Assembly: GCF_030818895.1 (NCBI RefSeq)
Contig: NZ_JAUTBA010000001.1
Location: 2,852,001-2,916,000 of the forward strand
Length of the DNA stretch: 64,000 bases
Direction of reading: 5' to 3'
DNA from: Sphingobacterium zeae
GTDB lineage: Bacteria > Bacteroidota > Bacteroidia > Sphingobacteriales > Sphingobacteriaceae
Made by a program: the position numbers and the translations under genes. This document shows, piece after piece, positions 1 to 9,340 of this stretch; the first letter of the stretch is position 1, and every line of letters begins with the position of its first letter. Below the pieces are notes generated by a model. That model worked only from the letters and a program-made list of their open reading frames with translations, was not told the origin of the DNA and made no database searches.

Positions 1-550
1 CTCCTACAGATATATTCCGTAATCCGATCATTCCACTAAATGGCGCTCTTATAGTGGTCTTTGATATTTGTGCCTGGATCAACTGGATCTGTGCGGCAGA
101 TGTTTTTAAGGCCGCGCTGGCAATATCAAACTCTTCCTGACTGATAGCACCTTTTTGCAACAGCAATTTTGCCCGACGTTCATTTTCTGCATTGAGCTGA
201 TTGGTCGTTTGGGATTGTCTTAATTGCGCCTGCAGTTCTATATCATCAATCTTGATTAAAGGTTCGCCCTGCCTGACACGCTGCCCTTCTGCAAAATATA
301 TTTTGGTAATTCGACCACTGACTTCACTTCTGACCTCGACCTGCTCTTCTGCGTCAATGCTTCCCGAAAGATTGATCGATCTATCGGCAACAGAAGATTT
401 GGCAATGATCGCCTGTGCCGGAACAGGCACATCTTTTTTCTCCTTTGGCTTATCGGTGCCCACTTTGTCTTTTCTAGCGGTCAACAGAAAGTATGCACCT
501 CCAAAAACAGCGCAGGCCAAAAGAAGGTAAATGATCGATTTTTTATTCAT
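1..550 (-). CDS. RND efflux periplasmic adaptor (HlyD/AcrA family), partial
   Basis: The reverse strand encodes the first 183 residues of a membrane-fusion protein that bridges an inner-membrane RND pump and an outer-membrane channel. The ATG at 550 is followed by MNKKSIIYLLLACAVFGG, an N-terminal membrane anchor. Next come the first half of the biotinyl-lipoyl-like hairpin (SGRITKIYFAEGQRVRQGEP, about residues 75-94), a Gln- and Leu-rich coiled-coil segment with KLLLQKGAISQEEFD, and the start of the returning strand (TTIRAPFSGMIG). The gene runs off the left edge, so the barrel and membrane-proximal domains are not seen. The rest of an efflux operon is expected to the left. Substrate cannot be told from this part. 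Confidence 0.88.
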   Translation of the reverse strand, partial: MNKKSIIYLLLACAVFGGAYFLLTARKDKVGTDKPKEKKDVPVPAQAIIAKSSVADRSINLSGSIDAEEQVEVRSEVSGRITKIYFAEGQRVRQGEPLIKIDDIELQAQLRQSQTTNQLNAENERRAKLLLQKGAISQEEFDIASAALKTSAAQIQLIQAQISKTTIRAPFSGMIGLRNISVG

Positions 551-734
551 GTGGTATAGTATCTTATGTACTTCTTACTTTTAACGGGTAAATATAGGTT
601 TATTATAATGCGGATACGGGTTGTCAAAAGGATTTTACAATATGCACGGAACTTAAGCAAGAAACTGCACTGCGCGTTACATGGAGCGAAGGGAGATAAA
701 AAAAGCTAGAAATAATTTTCTAGCTTTGCGTCTA

Positions 735-887
735 CTATTTTTTTGATTTTGTCTTTTGTTCCACTTCTTTTGGAGCCTCATCGTTAATTTTCGGCTTGAT
801 TGCAGCTCTTGATAAATGCGGTCTTCTTTTTCCAAAAGAACCATTTGATATTTTTCCTCTTCTGGTTTTGATGTCACCTTTTCCCAT
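735..887 (-). CDS. Small ribosomal subunit protein bTHX
   Basis: A 50-residue basic protein beginning MGKGDIKTRRGKISNGSFGK and ending in a Lys-rich tail (KTKSKK). The MGKGDxKTRRGKI...GSFGKxRP signature is that of the THX family, which sits in the head of the 30S subunit and stabilises rRNA folding. The longer open frame starting at 971 is rejected because the family starts exactly at MGKGD (ATG at 887). The C-terminal extension with acidic residues (NDEAPKEVEQ) is typical of Bacteroidota versions. It is transcribed alone or with the upstream membrane-protein gene, which ends 80 bp away on the same strand. Confidence 0.92.
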   Translation of the reverse strand: MGKGDIKTRRGKISNGSFGKRRPHLSRAAIKPKINDEAPKEVEQKTKSKK

Positions 888-967
888 AGTGTAAAATATT
901 TTGGTTTTAAAAATGATATATAACCTAAATATAGGGATTTGTTTTGAAAGATTCAACTGCTTTGTAT

Positions 968-1570
968 TCAAATGATGGGAAAAATACGTTTTTGGACATC
1001 AATTTTGAAGTTTTTGGTAATGGTATCAAAAAACAAATTGTTGACCGGTTTGTTTTCAGCAACCAAGTAGGGGATTTCCAATATGTTATTTTTTAATTTA
1101 ATACGGTAATAACCATACAATAATCCTCTAGTCGTCTGAATCGATTCGATTTTCTGCACGGCTTCGATATCCTTAAAAAGGTTAAAGCTATAATTTTCTC
1201 CTTTTAATTGTTCAATAAAAACTTCATCAGTTTTGGCATTATACCATATTTGCTGGCTTTTTACCTTGCTAAAATGGTTGTTGAATAAAAAGAGGTAACC
1301 CAAAAGAAAGATTGCAATTGGAAGTAAGAACAGTACGATTTTTATCTTTATGAAAAGCAATACGACAATCAGAATCAGGATAACCCCCATAACGACATTG
1401 GAAATGGTTTTTTTTAAATTCGCCTGAATGACTGCGGGGGAAGCCTCAATCAATTGAAAGCCTGTTCTTAAATACTTGGATACATCGGAAGCAAACCCAA
1501 AAAAATTTAATTTCTTGCGTATCACCAGATAAGCAATAAGAAGGATAAGTCCAATGATCAGAAACCGCAT
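968..1570 (-). CDS. Uncharacterised membrane protein, 200 aa
   Basis: I do not recognise a named family. The protein starts with a hydrophobic segment (MRFLIIGLILLIAYLVI, residues 1-17) and has two further membrane segments at about residues 60-95 (VVMGVILILIVVLLFIKIKI and VLFLLPIAIFLLGYLFLF). The C-terminal half (about 100-200) is soluble, with alternating hydrophobic and charged residues that suggest beta strands (YNAKTDEVFIEQLKGENYSF). It resembles small membrane proteins with a PH-like cytosolic domain, but that is only an impression. It lies 9 bp downstream of panB on the same strand and may be co-transcribed with it. Confidence 0.7.
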   Translation of the reverse strand: MRFLIIGLILLIAYLVIRKKLNFFGFASDVSKYLRTGFQLIEASPAVIQANLKKTISNVVMGVILILIVVLLFIKIKIVLFLLPIAIFLLGYLFLFNNHFSKVKSQQIWYNAKTDEVFIEQLKGENYSFNLFKDIEAVQKIESIQTTRGLLYGYYRIKLKNNILEIPYLVAENKPVNNLFFDTITKNFKIDVQKRIFPII

Positions 1571-1579
1571 ATTTTCTAT

Positions 1580-2395
1580 TTAGTATTGTTCGTCTTCGTT
1601 TGGGTATTTTACTGCTTTCACTTCAGCCACATAGTCGCTTACTGCGGTGATAATTTGCTCATGCAAGTTAGCAAAATGACGCATAAATTTAGGTTTGAAA
1701 TCTGCATTCATGCCCAGCATATCGTTAATGACAAGTACCTGCCCGTCGCAATCCGCACCAGCACCGATACCTACGGTAGGAATTGTCAATGTTTCGGTTA
1801 CTGCCTTGGCCAATTTTGCAGGTATCTTTTCCAACACAATGGCAAAACAGCCGGCGTCCTGTAAAGCAAGCGCATCTTCGATTAGTTTAGCTGCCTCTTG
1901 CTCTTCCTTCGCGCGGACACCAAAATTACCAAATTTGTTGATAGATTGGGGAGTGAGGCCCAGGTGACCACATACGGGAATACCTCCCGAAATGATTTTT
2001 TTAATGTTCGCTATGATTTCAAGTCCACCTTCCAGCTTCAGTGCGTGTGCACCAGATTCCTTCATCATACGGACGGCTGCGTTATAGGCCTCATCGGCAG
2101 ATCCCTGATAAGATCCAAACGGCAAGTCTGCCAGCACCATGGCGCGCTGCGTGCCCCTTGCAACAGACGCCGCATGGTAAATCATATGATCAAGGGTAAT
2201 AGGCAAGGTAGTTTCGTATCCAGCAAATACATTGGCGGCAGAATCTCCAATCAAAATAACATCAACACCAGCCTGATCGACCATTTTAGCCATGGAATAA
2301 TCGTAGCTGGTCAGCATAGAAATCTTTTCCTGACGGTCTTTCATGGCTTGTAGCATGGCGGTGCTAACGCGTTTCATTTCTTTGTTTACAGACAT
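1580..2395 (-). CDS. panB: 3-methyl-2-oxobutanoate hydroxymethyltransferase
   Basis: Cytosolic enzyme that transfers a hydroxymethyl group from methylene-tetrahydrofolate to 2-oxoisovalerate, the first committed step of pantothenate and CoA synthesis. The 271-residue protein shows the family motifs ISMLTSYDYSMAKMVDQAGVD and VILIGDSAANVFAGYETTLP (metal and ketoacid site), DLPFGSYQ, GAHALKLEGG, VCGHLGLTPQSI and IVLEKIPAKLA with the base glutamate. Length is normal. The ATG at 2395 (MSVNKEMKRVS) is preferred over that at 2440, because the promoter-like element at 2416-2447 lies between them and the family begins here. Confidence 0.95.
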   Translation of the reverse strand: MSVNKEMKRVSTAMLQAMKDRQEKISMLTSYDYSMAKMVDQAGVDVILIGDSAANVFAGYETTLPITLDHMIYHAASVARGTQRAMVLADLPFGSYQGSADEAYNAAVRMMKESGAHALKLEGGLEIIANIKKIISGGIPVCGHLGLTPQSINKFGNFGVRAKEEQEAAKLIEDALALQDAGCFAIVLEKIPAKLAKAVTETLTIPTVGIGAGADCDGQVLVINDMLGMNADFKPKFMRHFANLHEQIITAVSDYVAEVKAVKYPNEDEQY

Positions 2396-2415
2396 CTTAA
2401 CTTTTATTTTGTGTC

Positions 2416-2447
2416 CAAAAGTAAGCTTTTTATCATACATTGACCAA
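2416..2447 (-). promoter_or_regulatory. Bacteroidota-type promoter for panB
   Basis: On the minus strand TTG (2447-2445) is followed after 21 bp by TACTTTTG (2423-2416), which fits the TTG / TAnnTTTG pattern of the Bacteroidota housekeeping sigma factor. It lies 20 bp before the chosen panB start. A similar TATTTTTG at 2467-2474 on the plus strand could serve the divergent pseudouridine synthase gene. Prediction from consensus only. Confidence 0.5.
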
Positions 2448-2478
2448 TATTCTGCCTGGTGTTTTGTATTTTTGCCAA

Positions 2479-3222
2479 ATGATACAAAATGAGAATCGTC
2501 TATTTAAATTTCCCAAATTTTCAGAATTAATCATTCATGAGGATGAAAATTTGATTGTTATCAATAAACCACCGTTTGTAGCTTCTTTGGATGAACGTGA
2601 GGGCGGAGAGGTCAATATCCTTCGATTGGCGAAAAAATACCATCCGGATGCGCAGGTGTGCCACCGTTTGGACAAAGAGACTTCGGGTATTTTATTAATT
2701 GCCAAAAACCCCGAAACGTATCGTTCAATTTCTATTGCATTTGAAAAAAGAAGAGTGAATAAGACCTACCATGCGATCATAGGCGGTACGCATACTTTTC
2801 AGAATTTACTGGTTGATTTACCGATCTTGAACCAGGGTAATAAAAATGTATCTATTGACCGTGCCAATGGCAAAGCAGCAGAAACCATTTTCAATTCGAT
2901 CAAATATTACAAGAATTATACATTAGTGGAATGTAAACCCATTACCGGACGGATGCATCAAATCCGTATTCACCTCGCGACACAACATGCAGCAATTGTT
3001 GGCGACGATATGTATCGCGGCAAACCGGTCTATTTATCCCAAATCAAAAAACGAGGCTATACGTTGTCGAAAGATGAAGAAGAACAGCCTATCATGAAGC
3101 GTTTTGCGCTACATGCCAAACATATCGAATTCGAACTGAATGGAGTTAAAATGGTTTTCGATGCGCCCTATCCAAAGGATTTTGCGACATTATTGAAACT
3201 GTTAGATAAGTTTGATTCATAA
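2479..3222 (+). CDS. RluA-family pseudouridine synthase
   Basis: Converts uridines of rRNA or tRNA to pseudouridine. The 247-residue protein has the catalytic aspartate motif CHRLDKETSGILLIAKN (about residues 72-88), the N-terminal IIHEDENLIVINKPP and the C-terminal substrate-pocket motif TGRMHQIRIHLATQHAAIVGD. There is no S4 domain, so it is a short single-domain version. A start at 2440 would add 13 residues (MTNILPGVLYFCQ), but the ATG at 2479 puts the family start close to the N-terminus. Divergent from panB and followed after 15 bp by the thioredoxin-like gene. The exact RNA target cannot be told. Confidence 0.88.
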   Translation: MIQNENRLFKFPKFSELIIHEDENLIVINKPPFVASLDEREGGEVNILRLAKKYHPDAQVCHRLDKETSGILLIAKNPETYRSISIAFEKRRVNKTYHAIIGGTHTFQNLLVDLPILNQGNKNVSIDRANGKAAETIFNSIKYYKNYTLVECKPITGRMHQIRIHLATQHAAIVGDDMYRGKPVYLSQIKKRGYTLSKDEEEQPIMKRFALHAKHIEFELNGVKMVFDAPYPKDFATLLKLLDKFDS

Positions 3223-3237
3223 ATAGCCCGGTTACAG

Positions 3238-3828
3238 ATGAATCCGAAGACAAAAAAAATAGTCGGAAACGTTGTATTTGTACTGGTTATTGGCTTGCTG
3301 ATTTGGCCAACAAGTCGAAGTTATTTTCAGCAAGCCCTAATGAAAATAGGCTTCTTTAAACTAAAGTTAGAAGTTACGCCGGACGCTAAAAAATCTTTTG
3401 CGACTTCGCCCAGGTTAGGCACTGAGGTATCTTTTATAAACCAGCAAGGCGTGCCTGTAAAGGTGGCTGATCTCAGAGGAAAAGTGATTTTTATCAATTT
3501 TTGGGCAACTTGGTGTGCCCCTTGCCGGGCCGAAATGCCCTCGATTAACAAACTTTATAATACGTATAAGGATAACGCCCATGTTGTGTTTTTGATTGTT
3601 GAGGTAGAGGGTGATCGAGCGAAGGCCGAAGCGTTTATTAAGGGAGAGGGTTTGAACTTACCACTAAGCTTTCCAAACAGTGATATTCCAAAGGAGTGGC
3701 TTTCTGGGCCTATTCCAACAACGCTCATATTGGATAAGGAAGGAAATCTTGCCGCACGGCATGAAGGACTGGCTGACTATTCCACTCCAGAGGTGACCAC
3801 ATTTATTCAAGATTTAATCAATAAATAA
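3238..3828 (+). CDS. TlpA-like membrane-anchored thioredoxin-fold protein
   Basis: A 196-residue protein with an uncleaved signal anchor (VVFVLVIGLLIWPTSRSYF, residues 13-31) and a periplasmic thioredoxin/AhpC-TSA fold. The active site is FWATWCAPCRAEMP (CxxC at about residues 95-98), and the cis-proline loop is GPIPTTLILDKEGN. Such proteins reduce or exchange disulfides in the periplasm, for example in cytochrome c maturation; the partner is not visible here. It is tightly placed between the pseudouridine synthase (15 bp) and pyrF (24 bp), so co-transcription is likely. Confidence 0.87.
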   Translation: MNPKTKKIVGNVVFVLVIGLLIWPTSRSYFQQALMKIGFFKLKLEVTPDAKKSFATSPRLGTEVSFINQQGVPVKVADLRGKVIFINFWATWCAPCRAEMPSINKLYNTYKDNAHVVFLIVEVEGDRAKAEAFIKGEGLNLPLSFPNSDIPKEWLSGPIPTTLILDKEGNLAARHEGLADYSTPEVTTFIQDLINK

Positions 3829-3852
3829 TTTTTTAAGATTTCTAAAATAAGC

Positions 3853-4689
3853 ATGACAAGAGCAGAACTTATTCATCAAATAAAAGCGAAACGCTCATTT
3901 CTATGTGTCGGACTGGACACAGACCTAGCCAAAATCCCTGATCATCTTTTAGACGATGAGGATCCGATCTATAGCTTTAACAAAGCCATAATAGAAGCAA
4001 CAGCTGATCTTTGTGTAGCCTACAAACCGAATATAGCATTTTATGAATGTTATGGAATAAAAGGTTGGCAATCGCTTCAAAAAACCTGGGCCGCCTTGCC
4101 AAAGGACTGTTTTAGTATTGCTGACGCAAAAAGAGGGGATATCGGTAATACATCCGGGCGTTACGCAATGGCATTTTTTGATGAAAAAGCTTCTGGTCTC
4201 GGATTCGATAGTATCACCATTGCCCCGTATATGGGCAAGGACTCGGTAACGCCGTTTTTGGAGTTTAAAGACAAATGGGCTATCGTGCTTGCTTTGACAT
4301 CAAATGCGGGCAGCTTAGACTTTCAGAATTTTGAGAATAAAGAAGGGCTGCAATTGTTCGAACAAGTGATTGACAAAGTCAACACCTGGGGCACGCCAGA
4401 AAATATCATGTATGTGGTAGGAGCAACCCGAGGTGAAGGATTTATCAAAATTAGGGAGCATGCGCCAGATCATTTTTTATTGGTTCCGGGAGTGGGTGCT
4501 CAGGGGGGCTCGCTCGAAGATGTTTGTAAATTCGGTATGAACAAAGATTGTGGACTTTTGGTAAACAGCACAAGGGGCATTATCTATGCTTCGAAAGGGA
4601 CTGATTTCGCTGAAAGAGCACGGCAGGAAGCCTTAATTCTTCAAAAAGAAATGGAAGTAGAGCTGTTAAAAGCGGGTATTATTTCCTGA
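3853..4689 (+). CDS. pyrF: Orotidine 5'-phosphate decarboxylase (type 2)
   Basis: Cytosolic TIM-barrel enzyme converting OMP to UMP, the last step of pyrimidine synthesis. The 278-residue length and the motif [15 protein letters not shown] (catalytic Lys-Asp tetrad, about residues 91-105) mark the longer type 2 family, as do [14 protein letters not shown] near the N-terminus and the phosphate-binding [14 protein letters not shown]. It follows the thioredoxin gene after 24 bp. The next gene, guaA, has its own -7-like element, so the transcript may end or be boosted there. Confidence 0.95.
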   Translation: MTRAELIHQIKAKRSFLCVGLDTDLAKIPDHLLDDEDPIYSFNKAIIEATADLCVAYKPNIAFYECYGIKGWQSLQKTWAALPKDCFSIADAKRGDIGNTSGRYAMAFFDEKASGLGFDSITIAPYMGKDSVTPFLEFKDKWAIVLALTSNAGSLDFQNFENKEGLQLFEQVIDKVNTWGTPENIMYVVGATRGEGFIKIREHAPDHFLLVPGVGAQGGSLEDVCKFGMNKDCGLLVNSTRGIIYASKGTDFAERARQEALILQKEMEVELLKAGIIS

Positions 4690-4731
4690 TTTGACATTTA
4701 ATAATTCATTCGTAATACTTACCTTTGCAGC

Positions 4732-6282
4732 ATGCCAGAAAAAATTATAATTCTAGACTTCGGGTCTCAATACACACAGTTGATCGCAAGACGTGTCAGA
4801 GAGCTAAATGTGTATTGTGAGATACACCCGTTCAATAAATTGCCAGATTTTGACGACACCGTAAAAGGTGTTATCTTTTCGGGCAGCCCTTATTCTGTTA
4901 GACAAGAAGATGCGCCACAAATTGATTTTGTCGCTATTCAGGATCGTTTCCCACTCTTAGGCGTATGTTACGGAGCCCAATACATTGCTCAAAAATCAGG
5001 CGGTGAAGTGTTACCTTCTGAAATTCGTGAATATGGTCGTGCAAATCTGCAGTTTGTCAATAGTGAGAATGAATTATTGGCAGGCATACCCACGCAGTCA
5101 CAGGTATGGATGTCTCATGGCGATACCATTAAAGAAGTACCTGCAAATTTTGAAATTATAGCGAGTACAGATAAAGTTCGCGTAGCAGCGTATCAAGTGA
5201 AAGGTTCCCGTACCTACGGTATACAATTTCATCCAGAAGTAACCCATAGTACAGACGGTGCTATCGTATTAAAAAACTTTGTTGTCAATATCTGTGGTTG
5301 TGCACAGGAATGGACACCAGACGCTTTTGTAGAAACAACAGTATCTTCTTTGAAAGAGCAACTAGGTGATGATCATGTTATTATGGCTTTATCTGGCGGG
5401 GTAGATTCGACAGTTGCAGCGGTGTTATTGCATCAGGCAATCGGAAAGAAACTCCATTGTATCTTTGTGGATCATGGTTTGCTTCGTAAGGACGAATATG
5501 AGCAAGTATTGGATTCTTACAAAAATATGGGCTTAAATATCAAAGGAATCAATGCGAAAGATTTATTTTATGGTCGATTAGCTGGAGTTTCCGAGCCAGA
5601 AGAAAAACGCAAGATCATTGGTAATTCGTTTATTGATGTCTTCGATGAAGCAGCAAAAGAGATTCAAAAGGAATTGCCTGAAGGCATTGAAGCGAAGTGG
5701 TTAGGGCAAGGGACAATTTACCCTGATATCATCGAATCAGTTTCAGTGAAAGGGCCTTCGGCGACTATCAAATCACACCATAACGTTGGAGGCTTACCTG
5801 ATTTTATGAAGCTGAAAGTTGTGGAACCACTTAAAACGTTGTTTAAAGATGAAGTCAGAAGAGTAGGGAAAGCGCTGGAAGTTGATCAGTCAATTTTGGG
5901 CAGGCATCCATTTCCTGGTCCGGGCTTGGCAATTCGTATTTTGGGTGATATTACACCCGAGCGTGTACGTATTGTGCAAGAGGCTGATGCGATCTTCATC
6001 AATAATCTGAAAGAATCCGGTTGGTATGACAAAGTATGGCAGGCAGGCACAATTTTCTTACCCGTCCGTTCAGTAGGCGTAATGGGTGATGAGCGCACTT
6101 ACGAGCACGTCGTTAGTTTGCGCGCGGTGGGTTCGCTAGATGGAATGACTGCGGATTGGATACATTTACCATATGATCTGTTGGCAAAGATTTCAAATGA
6201 AATTATCAACCATGTGAAAGGAATAAACAGAGTTGTGTATGATATCAGTTCAAAACCACCCGCTACAATTGAGTGGGAATAA
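4732..6282 (+). CDS. guaA: GMP synthase (glutamine-hydrolysing)
   Basis: Cytosolic enzyme converting XMP to GMP with ATP and glutamine. The N-terminal class I glutamine amidotransferase has the nucleophile in [13 protein letters not shown] and the His-Glu pair in [11 protein letters not shown]. The PP-loop ATP pyrophosphatase motif [11 protein letters not shown] follows at about residue 221, and the C-terminal dimerisation domain ends [14 protein letters not shown], as in the family. The 516 residues are full length. A TACCTTTG element at 4720-4727 ends only four bases before the ATG, so any transcript from it would be almost leaderless. The last 44 bases overlap the next gene in another frame. 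Confidence 0.97.
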   Translation: MPEKIIILDFGSQYTQLIARRVRELNVYCEIHPFNKLPDFDDTVKGVIFSGSPYSVRQEDAPQIDFVAIQDRFPLLGVCYGAQYIAQKSGGEVLPSEIREYGRANLQFVNSENELLAGIPTQSQVWMSHGDTIKEVPANFEIIASTDKVRVAAYQVKGSRTYGIQFHPEVTHSTDGAIVLKNFVVNICGCAQEWTPDAFVETTVSSLKEQLGDDHVIMALSGGVDSTVAAVLLHQAIGKKLHCIFVDHGLLRKDEYEQVLDSYKNMGLNIKGINAKDLFYGRLAGVSEPEEKRKIIGNSFIDVFDEAAKEIQKELPEGIEAKWLGQGTIYPDIIESVSVKGPSATIKSHHNVGGLPDFMKLKVVEPLKTLFKDEVRRVGKALEVDQSILGRHPFPGPGLAIRILGDITPERVRIVQEADAIFINNLKESGWYDKVWQAGTIFLPVRSVGVMGDERTYEHVVSLRAVGSLDGMTADWIHLPYDLLAKISNEIINHVKGINRVVYDISSKPPATIEWE

Positions 6283-7522
6283 AATATGGGTTGCGGCGCT
6301 TGTAGCGTTATGCCTTGCCAGCTGTACAACCAAAAAAAGCACAGTATTGCGTTCGCCGTCCTCTGGTCATGGCGAACAGCAAACTGCTGTTACTAAACCT
6401 CCTGTTGACAAAGAAAGTACCATTACCAAGATGGGCGATACCCAACGTGTCAATGGCTATGCTGTGAAAAATAATCGCATCGCACTGCTGTTGCCGTTCG
6501 AGTTAAGTAATATTGCAGGTACAGTTAAGAAGGAAGACGTGGAGCGCTCTTCCTTGGCGCTGGATTTTTATCAGGGATTTCAGTTAGGTCTTGACAAAAT
6601 TGCGAAGGAAGGTGCCTTGTTCGATTTGCAGGTGATTGATTCCCGAGACAATGTTGCGTATAATGCAACATTGGGTACAGCGGTCAATGTCAAAGATGCT
6701 GTGCTCGTGGTGGGACCCGTATATCCGCGTGAGATTAAGAGCTTTGGGCAGACCTTTGCAAACAAGAACGTTCTACAGGTTTCTCCATTAGCAGCAACCA
6801 TGGCTTCTGAATTTAGCCTCCCCAATTTGGTTTCGATAACACCATCTATTCGTACACACGCCGAAACATTGGCGAAGTATGTTGCAGAGCAATATTATAA
6901 TGGGGATCAGATTGTTATTTATGATGCTGGGGATGATGACAGCAAACAGTTTTTGATCAATTTTGCAAACGAGATTACCAAAGCTAACCCGCAGGCTAAA
7001 GTAAAAACGGTTATGAGCATCAATGAGCTTAATAACAGTCTTGTGTTGGCAGGCACCAATCATATCATTTCAGGGACTGCCAATAAAAATTTAGTAAAGG
7101 GCCTTTTGGATGCTATGGATGAACGCTTTCTGAATCCAGGTAATCAGTTTAAATTATATGGACACCCCAACATGGCCAAGCTTTCGTTTGAGAATTTCGA
7201 AAACATGGATTTTTACGCATTGACCATTACTTCTTCCAACTTGGTCGATGAGACGGATGGAGATACCAAAAAGTTTATTGGAAATTACAAGGCTGCTTAT
7301 AAAGTTGATCCGTCCGAGTTTTCTTACAAAGGGTATGACGCGGCATTGTATTTTGGTCGATTGATACATCAGTATGGAGTGGATTATGTCAGCCGAATGA
7401 CGCAGGAAAAGTTTTCGGGATTGAATAGCGATTACAGATTTGAATTTTACCCAAAATGGGGCTATGCAAACAGATCGTTGGGCATGTTGGTCTATCACGA
7501 TAAAAAATTTGAAAGAAAATAA
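6239..7522 (+). CDS. Periplasmic-binding-fold lipoprotein (Peripla_BP_6 type)
   Basis: A roughly 427-residue protein with a lipoprotein signal ([16 protein letters not shown], lipobox LASC), a Ser/Thr-rich linker and a branched-chain amino-acid receptor-like two-lobe domain. Visible segments include [53 protein letters not shown] and a C-terminal [19 protein letters not shown]. Related Bacteroidota proteins next to guaA often carry LysM repeats before this domain; none is seen here. The start is uncertain: ATG 6233, ATG 6239 and TTG 6269 are all inside guaA, and the last gives the neatest signal peptide. A role in envelope or peptidoglycan upkeep is inferred, as no ABC transporter partner is nearby. 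Confidence 0.78.
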   Translation: MISVQNHPLQLSGNKIWVAALVALCLASCTTKKSTVLRSPSSGHGEQQTAVTKPPVDKESTITKMGDTQRVNGYAVKNNRIALLLPFELSNIAGTVKKEDVERSSLALDFYQGFQLGLDKIAKEGALFDLQVIDSRDNVAYNATLGTAVNVKDAVLVVGPVYPREIKSFGQTFANKNVLQVSPLAATMASEFSLPNLVSITPSIRTHAETLAKYVAEQYYNGDQIVIYDAGDDDSKQFLINFANEITKANPQAKVKTVMSINELNNSLVLAGTNHIISGTANKNLVKGLLDAMDERFLNPGNQFKLYGHPNMAKLSFENFENMDFYALTITSSNLVDETDGDTKKFIGNYKAAYKVDPSEFSYKGYDAALYFGRLIHQYGVDYVSRMTQEKFSGLNSDYRFEFYPKWGYANRSLGMLVYHDKKFERK

Positions 7523-7529
7523 TCTTTGA

Positions 7530-8705
7530 ATGGCTGAATTCAGTGAAAAACGTGTTCATCAGCAAATACGTAATTTTGAGCGAGCAATGGATGGTTTTGA
7601 AGCTGATCAACCATTTTCACGTTATTTAACAACTTTTTTTAAGCTAAATAGACAAATGGGATCTTCAGACCGAAAGGCCGTCTCCCGTTTGTGCTATAAT
7701 TATTTCCGTCTAGGGACTGCAGCTCCGCAGTTATCGCAACAACGTAGGTTGGTACTCGCCGAATTTTTATGCGAACAGGAAAGCCCCTTGGTGGCGGTTC
7801 TTGAACCTGCTTACGCCGATAAACTCCATCTTTCAATCCGTGACAAAATTACATTTTTGGAGTCCGAAGGCTTTTTTAAATTGGAAGACCTATTTCCTTT
7901 TACGGAGCATATTTCTGAAAAAGTGAATTTAACTGCCTTTTTGGAAAGTCAGTGTATTCAGCCCTATTTATATATTCGGGTAAAACGAGGAAAGACAAAT
8001 TTCGTGCGCGCCATTTTAGATGGTAGTCAGATTCCCTATACCACTATCGGCGAGCAGACCATTGCCTTAAATAATGGTACTTCCTTACAGCGATTTGATG
8101 CCTTAGATGGCATTATTGAAGTACAAGATCTTTACTCGCAACGTACGTTAGCGTATATGGAGCCAGGAGAAAATGAATCCTGGTGGGATACATGTGCAGC
8201 TTCAGGTGGCAAATCTCTTTTATTGATGGATGCTTGTCCCACCGTAAATTTGTTGGTGTCGGATATTCGTATGAGCATTCTTCGGAATCTCGATGAGCGT
8301 TTTGATCGTGCTGGAATAAAGCATTATCGCAAGAAAATAATTGATCTTGCCAAAGATACTTTTCCGCTCCTTGGAAGCGAACGATTTGATGGAGTATTAT
8401 TGGACGCACCGTGTAGTGGATCGGGGACTTGGGGGCGTACACCCGAAATGATTCGGCATTTTAGGGCTGATAAGATTGGCGAATTCAATGCACTACAAAA
8501 AAATATTGCAAGTAATGTAGTAGGACATGTTAAAGTGGGAAAGCCTTTGATTTATATAACCTGCTCCATTTTTAAAGCGGAAAATGAAGATGTGGTCAAT
8601 TACATTGTGGATAATTTTGGTTTTGAAATAGCACGCATGGATTATCTGGAAGGGTATACCGAAAAGGCCGATAGCATGTTTGTCGCGCGTTTGATAAAAA
8701 CGTAA
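7530..8705 (+). CDS. RsmB/NOP-family RNA cytosine-5 methyltransferase
   Basis: A 391-residue SAM-dependent enzyme methylating C5 of cytosine in rRNA or tRNA. The two family cysteines are both present: LLDAPCSGSGTWGRTPE (motif IV, about residues 290-306) and YITCSIFKAENEDVV (motif VI, catalytic Cys). Motif I appears as WWDTCAASGGKSLLLMD, weaker than the usual PGGKT form. The N-terminal quarter is helical and may be a NusB-like RNA-binding region. It starts 7 bp after the preceding lipoprotein gene, so it is probably in the same transcript, and it ends at the strong terminator at 8728. Confidence 0.88.
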   Translation: MAEFSEKRVHQQIRNFERAMDGFEADQPFSRYLTTFFKLNRQMGSSDRKAVSRLCYNYFRLGTAAPQLSQQRRLVLAEFLCEQESPLVAVLEPAYADKLHLSIRDKITFLESEGFFKLEDLFPFTEHISEKVNLTAFLESQCIQPYLYIRVKRGKTNFVRAILDGSQIPYTTIGEQTIALNNGTSLQRFDALDGIIEVQDLYSQRTLAYMEPGENESWWDTCAASGGKSLLLMDACPTVNLLVSDIRMSILRNLDERFDRAGIKHYRKKIIDLAKDTFPLLGSERFDGVLLDAPCSGSGTWGRTPEMIRHFRADKIGEFNALQKNIASNVVGHVKVGKPLIYITCSIFKAENEDVVNYIVDNFGFEIARMDYLEGYTEKADSMFVARLIKT

Positions 8706-8727
8706 TTTCTGATCGTAGAAAGCATAT

Positions 8728-8765
8728 AGGCTATTTTTTCCAAACGGAAAAAATAGCCTTTTTCA
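8728..8765 (+). terminator. Rho-independent terminator after the RsmB-like gene
   Basis: A perfect 14-bp stem (8728-8741 with 8746-8759, AGGCTATTTTTTCC and its complement) closes an AAAC loop and is followed by TTTTT. It lies between convergent genes and could also stop transcription from the minus-strand stress-protein gene. Confidence 0.85.
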
Positions 8766-8794
8766 TGACTATAAATGTTTTTTTGTTGTATTCG

Positions 8795-9268
8795 TCAGTC
8801 ACATTTACTGGGGATCACCAGCACCGGGCATGTGGATTTACGAATAACCGATTCAGAGACAGAACCAGATATAAAATGATCAAAACCGGTCCGCCCGTTA
8901 GACCCCATGATAATCAGATCGGCAGACCATTCGTGCGATGCAGCCAGAATTTCTTCTTTAATAGATCCTATTCGATTAAACAAATAGACCTCACCAGCAC
9001 CAGTAAACTCGCGGCTTATCTTCTCAAGATACTTTTGCGCATTGTCCTGTTCCATTTCCGAAACCTCCGGAACGATGATAGGCTGCTGCCCCAATAAGGG
9101 ATCTGCGCCAAAATTGGCAGGAGAAGTAGGGGGGATAACGGTGACAAGTGCTACGGAGGCTCCAAATACTTGGGCCATTTCTTTCGCATAATGTATTGCC
9201 TTTTCAGCGCATGGCTCGTCGTCAACAGCGACTAATATCCTTTTGAATTTTGAATTTGTATTCTCCAT
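8795..9268 (-). CDS. Universal stress protein (UspA family)
   Basis: A 157-residue cytosolic single Usp domain. The N-terminus FKRILVAVDDEPCAEKAIHYA and the ATP-binding loop IIMGSNGRTGFDHFISGSVS (G-x2-G-x9-GS) are clear, ending VIRKSTCPVLVIP. The ATP loop indicates the nucleotide-binding subgroup. The ATG at 9268 (MENTNSKF) is preferred over the one at 9340, which would add 24 unrelated residues and leave no room for a promoter facing the divergent hydrolase gene at 9341. Physiological trigger unknown. Confidence 0.9.
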   Translation of the reverse strand: MENTNSKFKRILVAVDDEPCAEKAIHYAKEMAQVFGASVALVTVIPPTSPANFGADPLLGQQPIIVPEVSEMEQDNAQKYLEKISREFTGAGEVYLFNRIGSIKEEILAASHEWSADLIIMGSNGRTGFDHFISGSVSESVIRKSTCPVLVIPSKCD

Positions 9269-9340
9269 ATCTGCTATTATTAATTTATCTTCGTCATATA
9301 ATATATAATCATAGATTGGACGATTTTGTTTTATTAGCAT

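Noticed and set aside
201..530. Plus-strand 109-codon frame opposite the efflux adaptor
   Set aside because: It is a shadow of the minus-strand HlyD-family gene, whose motifs are clear.
677..877. Minus-strand 66-codon frame overlapping bTHX
   Set aside because: Out-of-frame shadow; the bTHX signature is in the other frame.
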